The position numbers and the translations under genes were made by a program. From positions 1 to 64,000 of the forward strand of contig NZ_JAAGPD010000050.1 in the NCBI RefSeq assembly GCF_017104565.1: a stretch of 64,000 bases of DNA, written 5' to 3'. The notes below the pieces were generated by a model. It was given only the letters and a program-made list of their open reading frames with translations. It did no database searches and was not told the DNA's origin. The DNA is from Paraburkholderia sp. Tr-20389. GTDB taxonomy: Bacteria; Pseudomonadota; Gammaproteobacteria; Burkholderiales; Burkholderiaceae. This document shows, piece by piece, positions 18,530 through 29,025 of this stretch (the stretch's first letter is position 1; every line of letters begins with the position of its first letter).

Positions 18530-18774
18530 TACAATACCGGCCTTTCCGGCGGGTGTTTCCGCCGGCGGGAGCCGGCCGCATGCTTGCTGATACCAACTGG
18601 TACGTAAGCGGGGCCTTATACGGGACGCCGTGGCTCCGCCTTCATCCTGATGCCCTCCGCGGCCCCGGCCGCTGCAGAAGAAGCTGCAGAAACTGTTTGA
18701 GCGGACGCCCACGCGCCCGCCTTTGGCAACGCGCAAGCGGTCCGAGCGCAGGCGCATTTTTAGCGAAAGCCACC
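18530..18774 (+). promoter_or_regulatory. Long structured-looking leader of rhlE with -10 box
   Basis: The 440-base gap before rhlE has no believable gene. A TACAAT box (18530-18535) would give a leader of about 230 nt. It contains a perfect 7-bp stem with 6-nt loop (CCGGCGG/CCGCCGG, 18546-18565), a TACCA/TGGTA hairpin near 18590, and two CTGCAG copies near 18673-18690. Long leaders that control helicase genes are known, for example in cold-shock regulation, but a function here is only inferred. The -35 box is weak. The part before 18530 shows nothing recognisable. Confidence 0.4.
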
Positions 18775-20226
18775 ATGTCCGATACAGCAACCACGCCTAC
18801 CAACGCGACCTTCGACCAGTTCGGCCTTCACGCCGACATTCTCAAAGCCATCGCGGAGCAGGGCTACACGACGCCGACGCCAATCCAGGCCCAGGCGATT
18901 CCCGTCGTGCTGGGCGGGCGGGACGTGATGGGCGCCGCGCAAACGGGCACGGGTAAGACGGCGGGTTTTTCGCTGCCGATCATCCAGCGTCTGTTGCCGC
19001 TCGCGAGCACGAGCGCGTCGCCGGCACGACACCCGGTGCGCGCACTGATCCTCACGCCTACGCGTGAACTCGCCGACCAGGTCGCCGCGAACGTACGGTC
19101 GTACGCGAAGCACACGGCGCTGCGCAGCGCCGTCGTGTTCGGCGGCGTCGATATGAACCCGCAATCGGCGGAACTGCGGCGCGGCGTCGAAATCCTGATC
19201 GCGACGCCGGGACGTCTGCTCGACCACGTGCAGCAGAAGACGGCCAATCTCGGCCAAGTGCAGATGCTCGTGCTCGACGAAGCCGACCGGATGCTCGACA
19301 TGGGCTTCCTGCCCGATCTGCAGCGCATCCTGAACCTGCTGCCGACCGAACGTCAGACGCTGCTGTTCTCGGCGACTTTCTCGCCCGAAATCAAGAAGCT
19401 CGCGTCGACGTACCTGCGCAATCCGCAGACGATCGAAGTGGCGCGCAGCAATTCGACGGCGACGAACGTCACGCAGATCGTCTACGAAGTGGCGGAGGGC
19501 GACAAGACGGGCGCCGTCGTGCAACTGATCCGCCAGCGCAGTCTCAAGCAGGTGATCGTGTTCTGCAACAGCAAGATCGGCGCGAGCCGGCTTGCGCGTC
19601 AGCTGGAGCGCGACGGGGTGGTTGCGACCGCGATTCACGGCGATCGCACGCAAAGCGAACGGATGCAGGCTCTGGACGCGTTCAAGCGCGGCGAGATCGA
19701 AGCGCTGGTCGCTACGGACGTCGCGGCGCGCGGTCTCGACATCGCCGAACTGCCTGCCGTGATCAACTTCGATCTGCCGTTCAACGCGGAAGACTACGTG
19801 CACCGGATCGGCCGGACGGGCCGCGCGGGCGCGTCGGGCGATGCGCTGTCGCTGTTCAGCCCGAACGAGCGCAAGCAGCTTGCCGATATCGAGAAGCTGA
19901 TCAAGCGGCCGCTGGATGTGCAGCGTCTGACGGTCGATACGCCCGTGCGTCATCATCACGACGAACGCGGCGCACGGCGCGACCGCGACGATCGTGGCAG
20001 CCGCCGCCGGACGACGGGTGCGCACGAGCGTCCGTCGCATGGCTCGCATCATCGTCAGCAGCCCGTCGACGATTTCTTCTTCAAGCCGTACGAGCCGTCG
20101 CCTGCGGCTGCGGCCAAGCGTGATGAAGCGCCTGCCGCGCCGCAGAAGCCTGCGTCGAAGCAGCCGCTGGCCGCGTTGCTGGGCGGGTTTGGGATGCCGC
20201 GCAAGACGACGACTTCGTCGAATTGA
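18775..20226 (+). CDS. rhlE: DEAD-box ATP-dependent RNA helicase RhlE
   Basis: This 483-residue helicase remodels RNA in ribosome assembly and RNA decay. The Q motif region (PTPIQAQAIPVVLGG), motif I AQTGTGKT, motif Ia PTRELADQ, motif II DEAD in VLDEADRMLDMGF, motif III SAT, and motif VI HRIGRTGRAG are all present. The C-terminal tail after residue 385 is basic and His/Arg-rich (HHHDERGARRDRDDRGSRRR), as in RhlE. The ATG at 18775 begins the homologous protein; the open frame upstream is the leader. A strong terminator ends the gene. Confidence 0.95.
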   Translation: MSDTATTPTNATFDQFGLHADILKAIAEQGYTTPTPIQAQAIPVVLGGRDVMGAAQTGTGKTAGFSLPIIQRLLPLASTSASPARHPVRALILTPTRELADQVAANVRSYAKHTALRSAVVFGGVDMNPQSAELRRGVEILIATPGRLLDHVQQKTANLGQVQMLVLDEADRMLDMGFLPDLQRILNLLPTERQTLLFSATFSPEIKKLASTYLRNPQTIEVARSNSTATNVTQIVYEVAEGDKTGAVVQLIRQRSLKQVIVFCNSKIGASRLARQLERDGVVATAIHGDRTQSERMQALDAFKRGEIEALVATDVAARGLDIAELPAVINFDLPFNAEDYVHRIGRTGRAGASGDALSLFSPNERKQLADIEKLIKRPLDVQRLTVDTPVRHHHDERGARRDRDDRGSRRRTTGAHERPSHGSHHRQQPVDDFFFKPYEPSPAAAAKRDEAPAAPQKPASKQPLAALLGGFGMPRKTTTSSN

Positions 20227-20258
20227 TGTCGCGGCAGTGGTAGATTCTGATTGCTTTG

Positions 20259-20284
20259 AAAATGGCGCCTTCGGGCGCCATTTT
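20259..20284. terminator. Bidirectional rho-independent terminator between rhlE and gluQ
   Basis: The perfect stem AAAATGGCGCC/GGCGCCATTTT encloses a TTCG tetraloop, with a T-run on the rhlE side and an A-run on the other. It can stop both converging genes. Confidence 0.92.
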
Positions 20285-20297
20285 TATTGCCGCTGCG

Positions 20298-21182
20298 TTA
20301 TTGCCGCGTGATGCGCGCCGACCACGCTGCTGTGGCTTCCGAGTAGAACGCATCAAGCGATGTCGCGGCCGCCGCACCCAGCTTCAATCCCAGATGTCGC
20401 GCAGCGTGATTCAGCGCGACGAGCGGTTCGGTTGCGTCGAGCGCCGCTGCACCCGTCTGCTTGCTGAGTTTTTCGCCGTCGGCGTTCGTGACGACGGGCA
20501 CATGCAGGTAGGAGGGCGTAGGCACACCGAGGCAGCGTTGCAGATAGATCTGTCGCGCGGTCGAGTCGAGCAGGTCGGCGCCGCGCACGATGTGGGTGAT
20601 GTCCTGATCCGCGTCGTCGACGACCACGGCCAGCTGATAAGCCCACTGGTCGTCCGCGCGACGCAACACGAAGTCGCCGACTTCAGTGGCGAGATTCTGG
20701 ACTTGCCCGCGTTGCCAGCGATCGTCGAATGTCACGATGGCGGCATCGCCGTCCGGCACACGCAGTCGCCACGCGCGCGCGGGCTTGCCGTTCAGGCCGT
20801 TGCGGCAGGTGCCGGGGTAGGCGAGCGTCGTGTGCCGGGCGTGCGCCTGAACGAGTGAATCGGCGATTTCCTTGCGGGTACAGCCGCACGGATAGATGAG
20901 ACCGGTAGTCTGCAGGCGCTCGAATGCCTGCTGGTATAGCGCGACACGCCGGCTTTGCCAGACGGGCGGTTCGTCGGCCGCCATGCCGAAGCGCGCGAGG
21001 GTATCCAGAATGTCTTGCGCGGCGCCCGGGACGGTGCGCGGACCGTCGATATCTTCGACGCGCACCAGCCACGTGCCGCGATTGGCGCGCGCATCCAGCC
21101 AGCTTGCGAGCGCGCTGACGAGCGAGCCGACATGCAGCGGGCCCGTCGGGGAGGGCGCGAAACGTCCGCGATAGCGTGTCAT
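20298..21182 (-). CDS. gluQ: Glutamyl-Q tRNA(Asp) synthetase
   Basis: This 294-residue protein is a truncated glutamyl-tRNA synthetase that lacks the anticodon-binding domain. The family attaches Glu to queuosine in tRNA-Asp. Class I signatures are present: [15 protein letters not shown] with the HxGx motif, and KLSKQTGA in place of KMSKS. Zinc-ligand cysteines sit in [10 protein letters not shown] and YPGTCRNGL. Its length matches GluQ-RS (about 300 aa), not GltX (about 470 aa). Confidence 0.95.
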   Translation of the reverse strand: MTRYRGRFAPSPTGPLHVGSLVSALASWLDARANRGTWLVRVEDIDGPRTVPGAAQDILDTLARFGMAADEPPVWQSRRVALYQQAFERLQTTGLIYPCGCTRKEIADSLVQAHARHTTLAYPGTCRNGLNGKPARAWRLRVPDGDAAIVTFDDRWQRGQVQNLATEVGDFVLRRADDQWAYQLAVVVDDADQDITHIVRGADLLDSTARQIYLQRCLGVPTPSYLHVPVVTNADGEKLSKQTGAAALDATEPLVALNHAARHLGLKLGAAAATSLDAFYSEATAAWSARITRQ

Positions 21183-21256
21183 GCGAGGGCGTCATGAGCC
21201 GCTGCGGCACGGCTCATGCGAAACGGGTTCATGCGGCGGGCAATGACGCGCTGCGT

Positions 21257-22150
21257 TCAGGCCACATCGGCCGCGTGCGAGGCGTGTGCCGCTTCGGCTT
21301 GCGGCTGCGCGTCCGGATGGCAGGACGCGCACGTCTTGCCCGGCACGTAGTACGGCGACTTCTGGCCTTCCGGCATCACGACGGCGCGGCAGCCGAAGCA
21401 TTGCACGGTTGCCGTCGGCTGCAGATTGGGATCGAGCGCGGTGCGGTAGTCGAACACGAAGCATTCGCCGTTGTAGTGCGCACCGCCCACTTCTTCGAAA
21501 TACTTCAGGATGCCGCCTTCGAGCTGGTAGACGTTCTCGATGCCGACGTCCTTCATATGGATGGCCGCCTTTTCGCAACGGATGCCGCCCGTGCAGAACG
21601 ACACCACGGTCTTGCCTTCCAGGTCCGCGCGATTCTGCTCGATCACCTCGGGGAATTCACTGAACTTGGTGATGCGATAGTCGAGCGCGTTGTCAAACGT
21701 GCCGACATCGACTTCGAACGCGTTGCGCGTGTCGAGCATCACGACCGGGCGGCCTGCATCGTCGTGACCGCGGTCGAGCCACGCCTTCAGCGTGCGGGCA
21801 TCGACGAACGGCGCACGGCCGAGTTCCGGCTTGATGGCCGGTTTCTTCATCGTGATGATTTCGCGCTTGAGCTTGACGAGCATGCGCCGGAACGGCTGCT
21901 TCTCCGACAGGCTTTCCTTGAACTGGAGTTCGGCGAATTTGCCTTCGAACAGCGGATCGTGCCGGACGTAGTGGATAAATTCGCGCACGCGCGCAATCTC
22001 ACCGGCGATAAACAGATTGATGCCTTCCGGCGCGAGCAGGATAGTGCCGCGCAGGCCGAGTTCGTTGCAACGCGCGGTGACGAGCGGCCGCCATTCGACG
22101 ATCTTGTCGAGCGTCGAGAACTGATAAGCCGAGAGATTCAGGATATTCAT
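21257..22150 (-). CDS. trhO: tRNA uridine(34) hydroxylase, rhodanese family
   Basis: This 297-residue protein belongs to the YceA/TrhO family, which hydroxylates U34 of certain tRNAs using oxygen. It has the N-terminal ferredoxin-like domain ([15 protein letters not shown]) and a rhodanese domain ([19 protein letters not shown]) with the active loop [12 protein letters not shown]-terminal Cys-rich region carries CFGCR and CASCHPD. The start [11 protein letters not shown] at 22150 matches the family; the frame remains open upstream without homology. It lies between gluQ and the divergent dnaE. Confidence 0.93.
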   Translation of the reverse strand: MNILNLSAYQFSTLDKIVEWRPLVTARCNELGLRGTILLAPEGINLFIAGEIARVREFIHYVRHDPLFEGKFAELQFKESLSEKQPFRRMLVKLKREIITMKKPAIKPELGRAPFVDARTLKAWLDRGHDDAGRPVVMLDTRNAFEVDVGTFDNALDYRITKFSEFPEVIEQNRADLEGKTVVSFCTGGIRCEKAAIHMKDVGIENVYQLEGGILKYFEEVGGAHYNGECFVFDYRTALDPNLQPTATVQCFGCRAVVMPEGQKSPYYVPGKTCASCHPDAQPQAEAAHASHAADVA

Positions 22151-22433
22151 GCTGGTCCAGCGATAAAGCGCCGTGCCCCGCGCGCGCATGGAGGGCGAGC
22201 GCAGCACGCGTACGGCAGAAAATGGATTCGAACGCGTATTATCCCTCATCCTGAGAATCGGCCCGCAATCCGCCTGAAGCCGTATTGACTTGCGTTGAAA
22301 TGGCCGATTGGCCGGTCCCGATTCGCGCAAAGCACCGTTGGCAAACGCTCTTGCACAAGCGTGCCTGGCCGGATGGGCAATCGGGCAGATCGAGGGCGGT
22401 TTGCGCGAAATTTTTCAGGAGGGCGGGGTTACA

Positions 22434-25400
22434 ATGTCGCCCATGTCAGATCCCCGCTTCGTCCATCTCCGCGTTCACTCCGAATTCTCGATTGCCGATG
22501 GCATCGTGCGCATCGACGACGTCGTCAATGCCGCTGCCAAAGACGGTCAGGGTGCGCTCGCGCTCACCGATCTCGGCAACGCATTCGGTCTCGTCCGTTT
22601 TTACCAGGAAGCCCGCGGCAAAGGGGTCAAACCCATTGCCGGCTGCGATGTCTGGATCACGAATCCCGACGACCGCGACAAGCCTTCGCGACTTCTGCTG
22701 CTGGTCAAAAACAAGACCGGCTATCTGAATCTTTGCGAACTGCTGTCGAAGGCGTGGCTCACCAACCAGTATCGCGGGCGCGCGGAAGTGGAAACGGCGT
22801 GGCTCGAAAGTGGCCTCGCTGAAGGACTGCTGGCGTTGTCGGGCGCGCAGCAAGGCGACGTGGGCCTCGCGCTCGCGGCGGGCAACGAGGAAGCCGCGCG
22901 GCGCAACGCGCAGCGCTGGGCACAGATCTTCCCGAACGGTTTCTACATTGAGTTGCAGCGCGGCGGACAAGCCGGTGCGGAAGCGTATGTGCAGCAGGCC
23001 GTCGCGCTGGCCGCATCGCTGAAGCTGCCCGTCGTCGCGACGCACGCGCTGCAGTTCATGACGCCCGACGACTTCACCGCGCACGAAGCGCGCGTGTGTA
23101 TTTCCGAAGGCGATATTCTCGCGAATCCGCGTCGGCAGAAGCGCTTCACGACGGACCAGTATTTCCGCACGCAGGACGAGATGATCGCGATGTACGCGGA
23201 CATTCCGTCCGCGATCGCGAACACCGTCGAAATCGCGAAGCGCTGCAACCTCACGCTCGAACTCGGCAAGCCCAAGCTGCCGCTGTTCCCGACGCCGGAC
23301 GGTATGTCGCTCGACGACTATCTGGTCCAGCTGTCGAAGGAAGGGCTGGAAAAGCGCCTGGAGCAACTGTTCCCGGAACAGGCCGAGCGGGACGCGCAGC
23401 GCGAAACGTATTACGCGCGGCTCGACTTCGAATGCGGCACGATCATCAAGATGGGCTTTCCCGGCTACTTCCTGATCGTGGCGGACTTCATCAACTGGGC
23501 CAAGAACAATGGCGTGCCCGTTGGGCCGGGCCGGGGCTCCGGCGCGGGCTCGCTGGTCGCGTACGCGCTCGGCATTACCGACCTCGATCCGCTGCGTTAC
23601 AACCTGCTGTTCGAACGTTTTCTGAATCCGGAGCGGGTGTCGATGCCCGACTTCGACATCGACTTCTGCCAGCACGGCCGCGATCGCGTGATCCAGTACG
23701 TGAAGGAGAAGTACGGCGCGGACGCGGTCTCGCAGATCGCGACGTTCGGCACGATGGCCGCGAAGGCTGCGGTGCGGGATATCGGCCGCGTGCTCGATCT
23801 CGGCTATATGTTCACGGACGGCGTCGCGAAGCTGATTCCGTTCAAGCCGGGCAAGCACGTCACGATCGCAGACGCGATGAAGGAAGAGCCGCTTCTGCAG
23901 GAACGCTTCGACAACGAAGACGAAGTGCACCAGCTGCTCGAACTCGCGCAGCGCGTGGAAGGCATTACGCGTAACGTCGGCATGCACGCGGGCGGCGTGT
24001 TGATCGCGCCCGGCAAGCTGACGGACTTCTGTCCGCTCTACACGCAGGGTGACGAGAGCGGCGTCGTGAGCCAGTACGACAAGGACGACGTCGAAGCCGT
24101 CGGCCTGGTGAAGTTCGACTTTCTGGGTCTGACCACGCTGACCATTCTCGACTGGGCCGAGCGCTATATTCGCCGTCTCGATCCGTCGAAGGAAAACTGG
24201 TCGCTCGCGCAGGTGCCGCTCGACGACCCCGCGTCGTTCTCGATCCTCAAGAAAGCGAATACGGTCGCCGTGTTCCAGCTGGAAAGCCGCGGCATGCAAG
24301 GCATGCTGAAGGACGCACAGCCCGACCGCTTCGAGGACATCATCGCGCTCGTGGCGTTGTATCGTCCCGGCCCGATGGATCTGATCCCGAGTTTCTGCGC
24401 GCGTAAGCACGGCCGCGAGACGGTCGAATATCCGGATCCGCGCGTCGAACCCGTCCTGAAAGAGACCTACGGCATCATGGTCTATCAGGAGCAGGTGATG
24501 CAGATGGCGCAGATCATCGGCGGCTATTCGCTGGGCGGCGCCGACCTGCTGCGTCGCGCGATGGGCAAGAAGAAGCCCGAGGAAATGGCGAAGCATCGCG
24601 AGATCTTCGCCGAGGGCGCCGCGAAGAACGGCCTGACCCGCGAGAAGGCCGACGAAACATTCGACCTGATGGAGAAGTTCGCGGGCTACGGCTTCAACAA
24701 GTCGCACGCGGCCGCTTACGCGCTGCTCGCATACCACACCGCGTGGCTCAAGGCGCACCATCCCGCTGAATTCATGGCGGCCAACATGTCGCTCGCGATG
24801 GACGACACGGACAAGGTCAAGATCCTGTTCGAAGACTGCCTCGCGAACAAGATGGCCGTGCTGCCGCCCGACATCAATCTGTCCGCGTATCGTTTCGAGC
24901 CGGTCGCGGAAGTGGACGGCAAGCGTTCGCGCACGATCCGCTACGGCCTCGGCGCGATCAAGGGCAGCGGCCAGAACGCGATCGAAGAAATCCTGCGCGC
25001 GCGGGAAGAAGGTCCCTTCGTCGATATCTTCGACTTCTGCAACCGCATCGATCGACGCGTCGTCAATCGCCGCACGATCGAAGCGCTGATCCGTGCGGGC
25101 GCGTTCGATTCCTTGCACGAGAACCGCGCGCAGCTGATCGCATCCGTCTCGCTGGCGATGGAAGCCGCCGATCAGGCGAGCGCCAACGCGATGCAGGCGG
25201 GGCTGTTCGACATGGGCGACGCGCCGTCGCAGGGCCACGAACTCGTCGACGAACCCGCGTGGCCGGACAAGCGGCGTCTGCAGGAAGAGAAGACGGCGCT
25301 CGGCTTCTATCTGTCCGGGCATCTGTTCGACGCTTACAAGGACGAAGTGCGCCGCTTCGTGCGCCAGAAGATCGGCGAACTGAAGGAAGGGCGCGACAAG

Positions 25401-25997
25401 CTGGTGGCGGGCGTGATCGTGTCACTGCGCACGCAGATGACCCAGCGCGGCAAGATGCTGATCGCGCTGCTCGACGACGGCACGGGTCAGTGCGAAGTGA
25501 CCGTCTTCAACGAGCAATTCGAGGCGCACAAGCAGTTGTTCAAGGAAGACGAACTGCTCGTCGTGCAGGGGCAGGCGCGTAACGACGCATTCACGGGCGG
25601 CATCCGCTTCACCGTCGATACGCCGATGGATCTCGGCCGCGCTCGCACGCGCTACGCGCAGGCGGTGAAGGTGCAGATGAACGGCAACGCGAATGCGCAT
25701 GCATTGCGCGCCGTGCTCGAGGCGTATCGCGCGAAGCCGGAAGACGCTGAAGTCGCGGCGCCGGCTCCGCGTAGCGGTGGCCGTGGTGGCTTCAACAGCA
25801 ACGGCGATTCGGGCGGGCGCTCGCAACGGCCGTCGGCGCCGATGCCGAACGGGCTCGCCGTGCAAATCGTCTATCGCAGCGACAACGCGGAGGGCGAAGT
25901 GCGGCTTGGCGACGCGTGGCGCGTGAAGCCGACGGACGAACTGCTCGCCGCGTTGCGCAGCGAATTTTCCGGCAGCGCGATCGAAATCGTGTATTGA
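22434..25997 (+). CDS. dnaE: DNA polymerase III alpha subunit
   Basis: This 1187-residue replicative polymerase begins with a PHP domain (FVHLRVHSEFSIADGIVR). The palm has catalytic PDFDIDF (Asp406 and Asp408), the fingers carry helix-hairpin elements, and the OB domain is near KLVAGVIVSLRTQMTQRGKM. The C-terminus contains a Gly/Ser/Arg-rich linker (about residues 1110-1140) before the tau-binding end. An AGGAGGG sequence ten bases before ATG 22434 favours that start over ATG 22443. The gene stands alone; the leftward trhO is divergent. Confidence 0.98.
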   Translation: MSPMSDPRFVHLRVHSEFSIADGIVRIDDVVNAAAKDGQGALALTDLGNAFGLVRFYQEARGKGVKPIAGCDVWITNPDDRDKPSRLLLLVKNKTGYLNLCELLSKAWLTNQYRGRAEVETAWLESGLAEGLLALSGAQQGDVGLALAAGNEEAARRNAQRWAQIFPNGFYIELQRGGQAGAEAYVQQAVALAASLKLPVVATHALQFMTPDDFTAHEARVCISEGDILANPRRQKRFTTDQYFRTQDEMIAMYADIPSAIANTVEIAKRCNLTLELGKPKLPLFPTPDGMSLDDYLVQLSKEGLEKRLEQLFPEQAERDAQRETYYARLDFECGTIIKMGFPGYFLIVADFINWAKNNGVPVGPGRGSGAGSLVAYALGITDLDPLRYNLLFERFLNPERVSMPDFDIDFCQHGRDRVIQYVKEKYGADAVSQIATFGTMAAKAAVRDIGRVLDLGYMFTDGVAKLIPFKPGKHVTIADAMKEEPLLQERFDNEDEVHQLLELAQRVEGITRNVGMHAGGVLIAPGKLTDFCPLYTQGDESGVVSQYDKDDVEAVGLVKFDFLGLTTLTILDWAERYIRRLDPSKENWSLAQVPLDDPASFSILKKANTVAVFQLESRGMQGMLKDAQPDRFEDIIALVALYRPGPMDLIPSFCARKHGRETVEYPDPRVEPVLKETYGIMVYQEQVMQMAQIIGGYSLGGADLLRRAMGKKKPEEMAKHREIFAEGAAKNGLTREKADETFDLMEKFAGYGFNKSHAAAYALLAYHTAWLKAHHPAEFMAANMSLAMDDTDKVKILFEDCLANKMAVLPPDINLSAYRFEPVAEVDGKRSRTIRYGLGAIKGSGQNAIEEILRAREEGPFVDIFDFCNRIDRRVVNRRTIEALIRAGAFDSLHENRAQLIASVSLAMEAADQASANAMQAGLFDMGDAPSQGHELVDEPAWPDKRRLQEEKTALGFYLSGHLFDAYKDEVRRFVRQKIGELKEGRDKLVAGVIVSLRTQMTQRGKMLIALLDDGTGQCEVTVFNEQFEAHKQLFKEDELLVVQGQARNDAFTGGIRFTVDTPMDLGRARTRYAQAVKVQMNGNANAHALRAVLEAYRAKPEDAEVAAPAPRSGGRGGFNSNGDSGGRSQRPSAPMPNGLAVQIVYRSDNAEGEVRLGDAWRVKPTDELLAALRSEFSGSAIEIVY

Positions 25998-26048
25998 CCG
26001 CGTGTGACGCCGCGCGCGTAGTGAGCGTGCCGGCGGCATTCGGCGCGG

Positions 26049-26807
26049 TTAACCGTCCTCGCGGCCCAGTTGTGCGAGCTTCATGAACCGGTAGTACACG
26101 GTTTCCGCATTGAACATCGCGATCATGAAGCCCGCGCGGCCGTCGAGAAACCCGCGGCGCAGCAGGTACGTCCGCACGAACGCCCAGACGCCGCGCGCGA
26201 CGGCCTTGCCGAAGCTCCCGCGCTGGCCGGCCGCGTGGCGCTGCTGCGCACCTGCCGTCGAATACGCGTCGAGCTTGCGCAGCACCGTCTCGAAGTCTTC
26301 GTACGAGTGGTGCATCAATTTGCCTTCCAGACGCTTCGCGGGCGACTCGAACATGAGCCGTTCGTGCACGAGGTCGTCGGAGAAGCGCGCGGTGCCGCGT
26401 TTGAACAGGCGCGGAATCCAGTCCGGATACCAGCCGCTGTGGCGCACCCAGTGTCCGCAGAACGCCGACAGACGGTCGACGGCATAGACGTCGGCGGCCG
26501 GTGTGGCGAGCGCGCCGGCAATCGACACAGCCAGTTCCGGCGTGACGATCTCGTCCGCATCGATCGACAGCACCCAGGTCGTGCCGAGCGCATCCAGTGC
26601 GCGGTTCTTTTGCGGGCCGAAGCCCGGCCAGTCGGTATGCGAGAGCACGCGCGCGCCGTGCGAACGGGCGATCTCGACGGTGCCATCCGTGCTGCCGCTG
26701 TCGACGACGACGATCTCGTCGGCGAACGCGACGGCGCGCAGGCATTCATCGAGTCTGAGCGCCGCATTCTTCGTGATGATGGCGACGCCGAGTGTGGGTT
26801 GTGTCAT
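26049..26807 (-). CDS. Family 2 glycosyltransferase (WaaE/KdtX-like)
   Basis: This 252-residue cytoplasmic-side glycosyltransferase has the GT-A nucleotide-sugar fold. It opens with LGVAIITKNAALRLDECLRA, followed by VVVDSGSTDGT and the DxD-type WVLSIDADE motif. The C-terminal segment with ARGVWAFVRTYLLRRGFLDG resembles the WaaE/KdtX family, which adds a sugar to the lipopolysaccharide inner core. The adjacent msbA and later O-antigen genes support a role in LPS. ATG 26807 is chosen at the family N-terminus; the frame extends upstream without homology. Confidence 0.85.
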   Translation of the reverse strand: MTQPTLGVAIITKNAALRLDECLRAVAFADEIVVVDSGSTDGTVEIARSHGARVLSHTDWPGFGPQKNRALDALGTTWVLSIDADEIVTPELAVSIAGALATPAADVYAVDRLSAFCGHWVRHSGWYPDWIPRLFKRGTARFSDDLVHERLMFESPAKRLEGKLMHHSYEDFETVLRKLDAYSTAGAQQRHAAGQRGSFGKAVARGVWAFVRTYLLRRGFLDGRAGFMIAMFNAETVYYRFMKLAQLGREDG

Positions 26808-27146
26808 GCGAATCGATGCCGGGAGAGACGGGCAGGGCGGGCGTCCGGTCCACGCAGCCTGCTGCCGTGGCCGTCGCCCAACGAAAGTTGCGCAAGTATA
26901 TACATAGCGGGTGCATGCCCACGTAAAGCCGCGGAGGGCTGTCAAACGGCCCAGATTGGGCTCGAGCGGGGCATCCATGGACAGGCGCGCCTGCGCCGTG
27001 CCGAAGAAATCCGCAAACGCGTGGATTTCCAATCATTTAGCCGCGCCGGGATGACATGCCGGACGGTTTACAATGTCGCATTTGCAATCCGCCCGAGGGG
27101 CGGTCCACGGGTGTCGTGAAGCACGCCCGCATTCCCAGAGGAACTC
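26808..27146. other. Divergent intergenic region between the LPS glycosyltransferase and msbA
   Basis: These 339 bases carry no believable gene. A TACAAT box at 27069-27074 is the best -10 candidate for msbA, but no matching -35 was found at normal spacing. Nothing else recognisable was seen. Confidence 0.35.
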
Positions 27147-28940
27147 TTGAGCGCCAAGCCAACGTTAAGCAAGCCCATCGGCTCCGGTGAAGCAACGTCG
27201 ACCATCGTGGTCCTGCGGCGTCTGTGGCCGTATGTCAAACCGCTCATCTGGACCGTTTTAGCCGGCATTTTGACGATGGGCGTCGTTGCCGCCACCGAGG
27301 CGGGGATCCCCGCGCTGCTCAAGCCGCTGCTCGACCACGGCTTCGGCGCGCACGGCAGCGACAGTGCGAAGTGGTACGTGCCGCTCGCCGTGATCGGTCT
27401 CGCGTTCGTGCGCGGTGTCGCGCAGTATGCGTCGGGCTACCTGCTGTCCTATGTGTCGAACCGCATCCTGCTGGAACTGCGGCTCACCATGTTCAACCGG
27501 ATGATTCACAGCAGCGTCGGCTTCTTTCAGCGCGAAACGGCGAGCACGGTCATCAACGCGATCGTCTTCGAGGTGAACCAGATCCTGAACACGCTGACGG
27601 GCGTGATGGTCACGCTCGTGCGCGACTCGCTGACGGTCGTGTTCCTGCTCGGCTACCTGTTCTATCTGAACTGGCGCCTGACGCTGATCGTCGCGGTGCT
27701 GCTGCCGGGCATCGGCTGGCTGGTCGGCAAGATCAACCGCCGGCTGCGGCGCCTGAACCGCGAGCATCAGAACCTCACCAACGAACTCTCGTACATCGTC
27801 GAGGAGACGGTGGGCGGCTACAAGGTCGTCAAGGTGCATAACGGCGAGCAGTACGAGATCGACCGTTTCACGGAGATGAGCAAGCGGCTGCGCGGCTACT
27901 CGATGCGCATGACGGTGTCGGGCGGCCTCGCGCAACCGCTCACGCAGTTCCTCGCGTCGATCGCGCTGGCCGTCGTCATCACGATCGCGGTCGTGCAGTC
28001 GTCGCACGACCAGACGACGGTCGGCGGCTTCGTCGCGTTCGTCACGTCGATGCTGCTGATCATTTCGCCGCTCAAGCATCTGATGGACGTGAACCAGCCC
28101 TTGCAGCGCGGGATGACGGCGGCCGAGCTGATCTTCGGGCTGATCGACGAGCCGTCGGAACCGCCGGGCGGCGGCCGCAAGCTGGAACGGTCGACCGGCG
28201 AGGTCGAGTTCCGCGACGTGTCGTTCATGTACGGCGCAAGCGGTCCGATGCAGCGGCAGACGCTGGACACCGTGTCGTTCAAGGTCGCGCCGGGTGAGAT
28301 GGTCGCGCTGGCTGGGCCCTCGGGCAGCGGCAAGACGACGCTCGTGAACCTGCTGCCGCGATTCTTCGATCCGAGCGGCGGCAAGATTCTCGTCGACGGT
28401 GTTGCGCTGCCCGACTACGGCATCCACGAGCTGCGCAGCCAGATCGCGATGGTGAGCCAGGACGTCGTGCTGTTCAACGACACGATCGCGAACAATGTCG
28501 CTTACGGCAAGACGGCAGATCCGGAGCGCGTGAACGCGGCGCTGCGCGCGGCCAATCTGTGGGACACCGTGGCCGCGATGCCGAACGGCATCGAAACGCT
28601 GATCGGCGACAACGGCATGATGCTGTCGGGCGGACAGCGCCAGCGTCTCGCCATTGCGCGCGCGGTCTACAAGGACGCGCCCATTCTGATTCTCGACGAA
28701 GCCACTTCCGCGCTCGATTCCGAATCCGAGCGCCACGTGCAGGCCGCGCTCGAAACGCTGATGAAGGGCCGTACGACGCTGGTGATCGCGCATCGTCTGT
28801 CGACCATCGAGCGTGCGGACCGCATCCTCGTGCTCGACGCGGGGCGCATCGTCGAACGCGGCAGCCATCGCGAACTGCTGGCACAGAATGGCCTGTATGC
28901 GCATCTGCATCGCATCCAGTTCCAGCAGCACGCGGCATGA
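27147..28940 (+). CDS. msbA: Lipid A export ABC transporter MsbA
   Basis: This 597-residue half-transporter has an N-terminal six-helix exporter domain and a C-terminal ATPase. The ATPase shows Walker A GPSGSGKT (from residue 390), Q-loop [11 protein letters not shown], signature [14 protein letters not shown], Walker [13 protein letters not shown] and H-loop AHRLST. It would flip lipid A-core across the inner membrane as a homodimer. The start is a TTG with an AGAGG sequence five bases upstream; no better in-frame ATG gives a full first helix. The glycosyltransferase downstream is probably co-transcribed. Confidence 0.95.
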   Translation: MSAKPTLSKPIGSGEATSTIVVLRRLWPYVKPLIWTVLAGILTMGVVAATEAGIPALLKPLLDHGFGAHGSDSAKWYVPLAVIGLAFVRGVAQYASGYLLSYVSNRILLELRLTMFNRMIHSSVGFFQRETASTVINAIVFEVNQILNTLTGVMVTLVRDSLTVVFLLGYLFYLNWRLTLIVAVLLPGIGWLVGKINRRLRRLNREHQNLTNELSYIVEETVGGYKVVKVHNGEQYEIDRFTEMSKRLRGYSMRMTVSGGLAQPLTQFLASIALAVVITIAVVQSSHDQTTVGGFVAFVTSMLLIISPLKHLMDVNQPLQRGMTAAELIFGLIDEPSEPPGGGRKLERSTGEVEFRDVSFMYGASGPMQRQTLDTVSFKVAPGEMVALAGPSGSGKTTLVNLLPRFFDPSGGKILVDGVALPDYGIHELRSQIAMVSQDVVLFNDTIANNVAYGKTADPERVNAALRAANLWDTVAAMPNGIETLIGDNGMMLSGGQRQRLAIARAVYKDAPILILDEATSALDSESERHVQAALETLMKGRTTLVIAHRLSTIERADRILVLDAGRIVERGSHRELLAQNGLYAHLHRIQFQQHAA

Positions 28941-29025
28941 GAACCTCTGCGTGAGCATCCTATAGAGAGAACGCCCGCGCGGCCCAGCGCCGCATGCGGG
29001 TGCGCCCGCCGCTGCGAGTCGTCCG

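Noticed and set aside
22446-25322. A 958-codon leftward open frame antisense to dnaE
   Set aside because: It mirrors dnaE codons; it is rich in Arg, His and Asp and has no recognisable domain.
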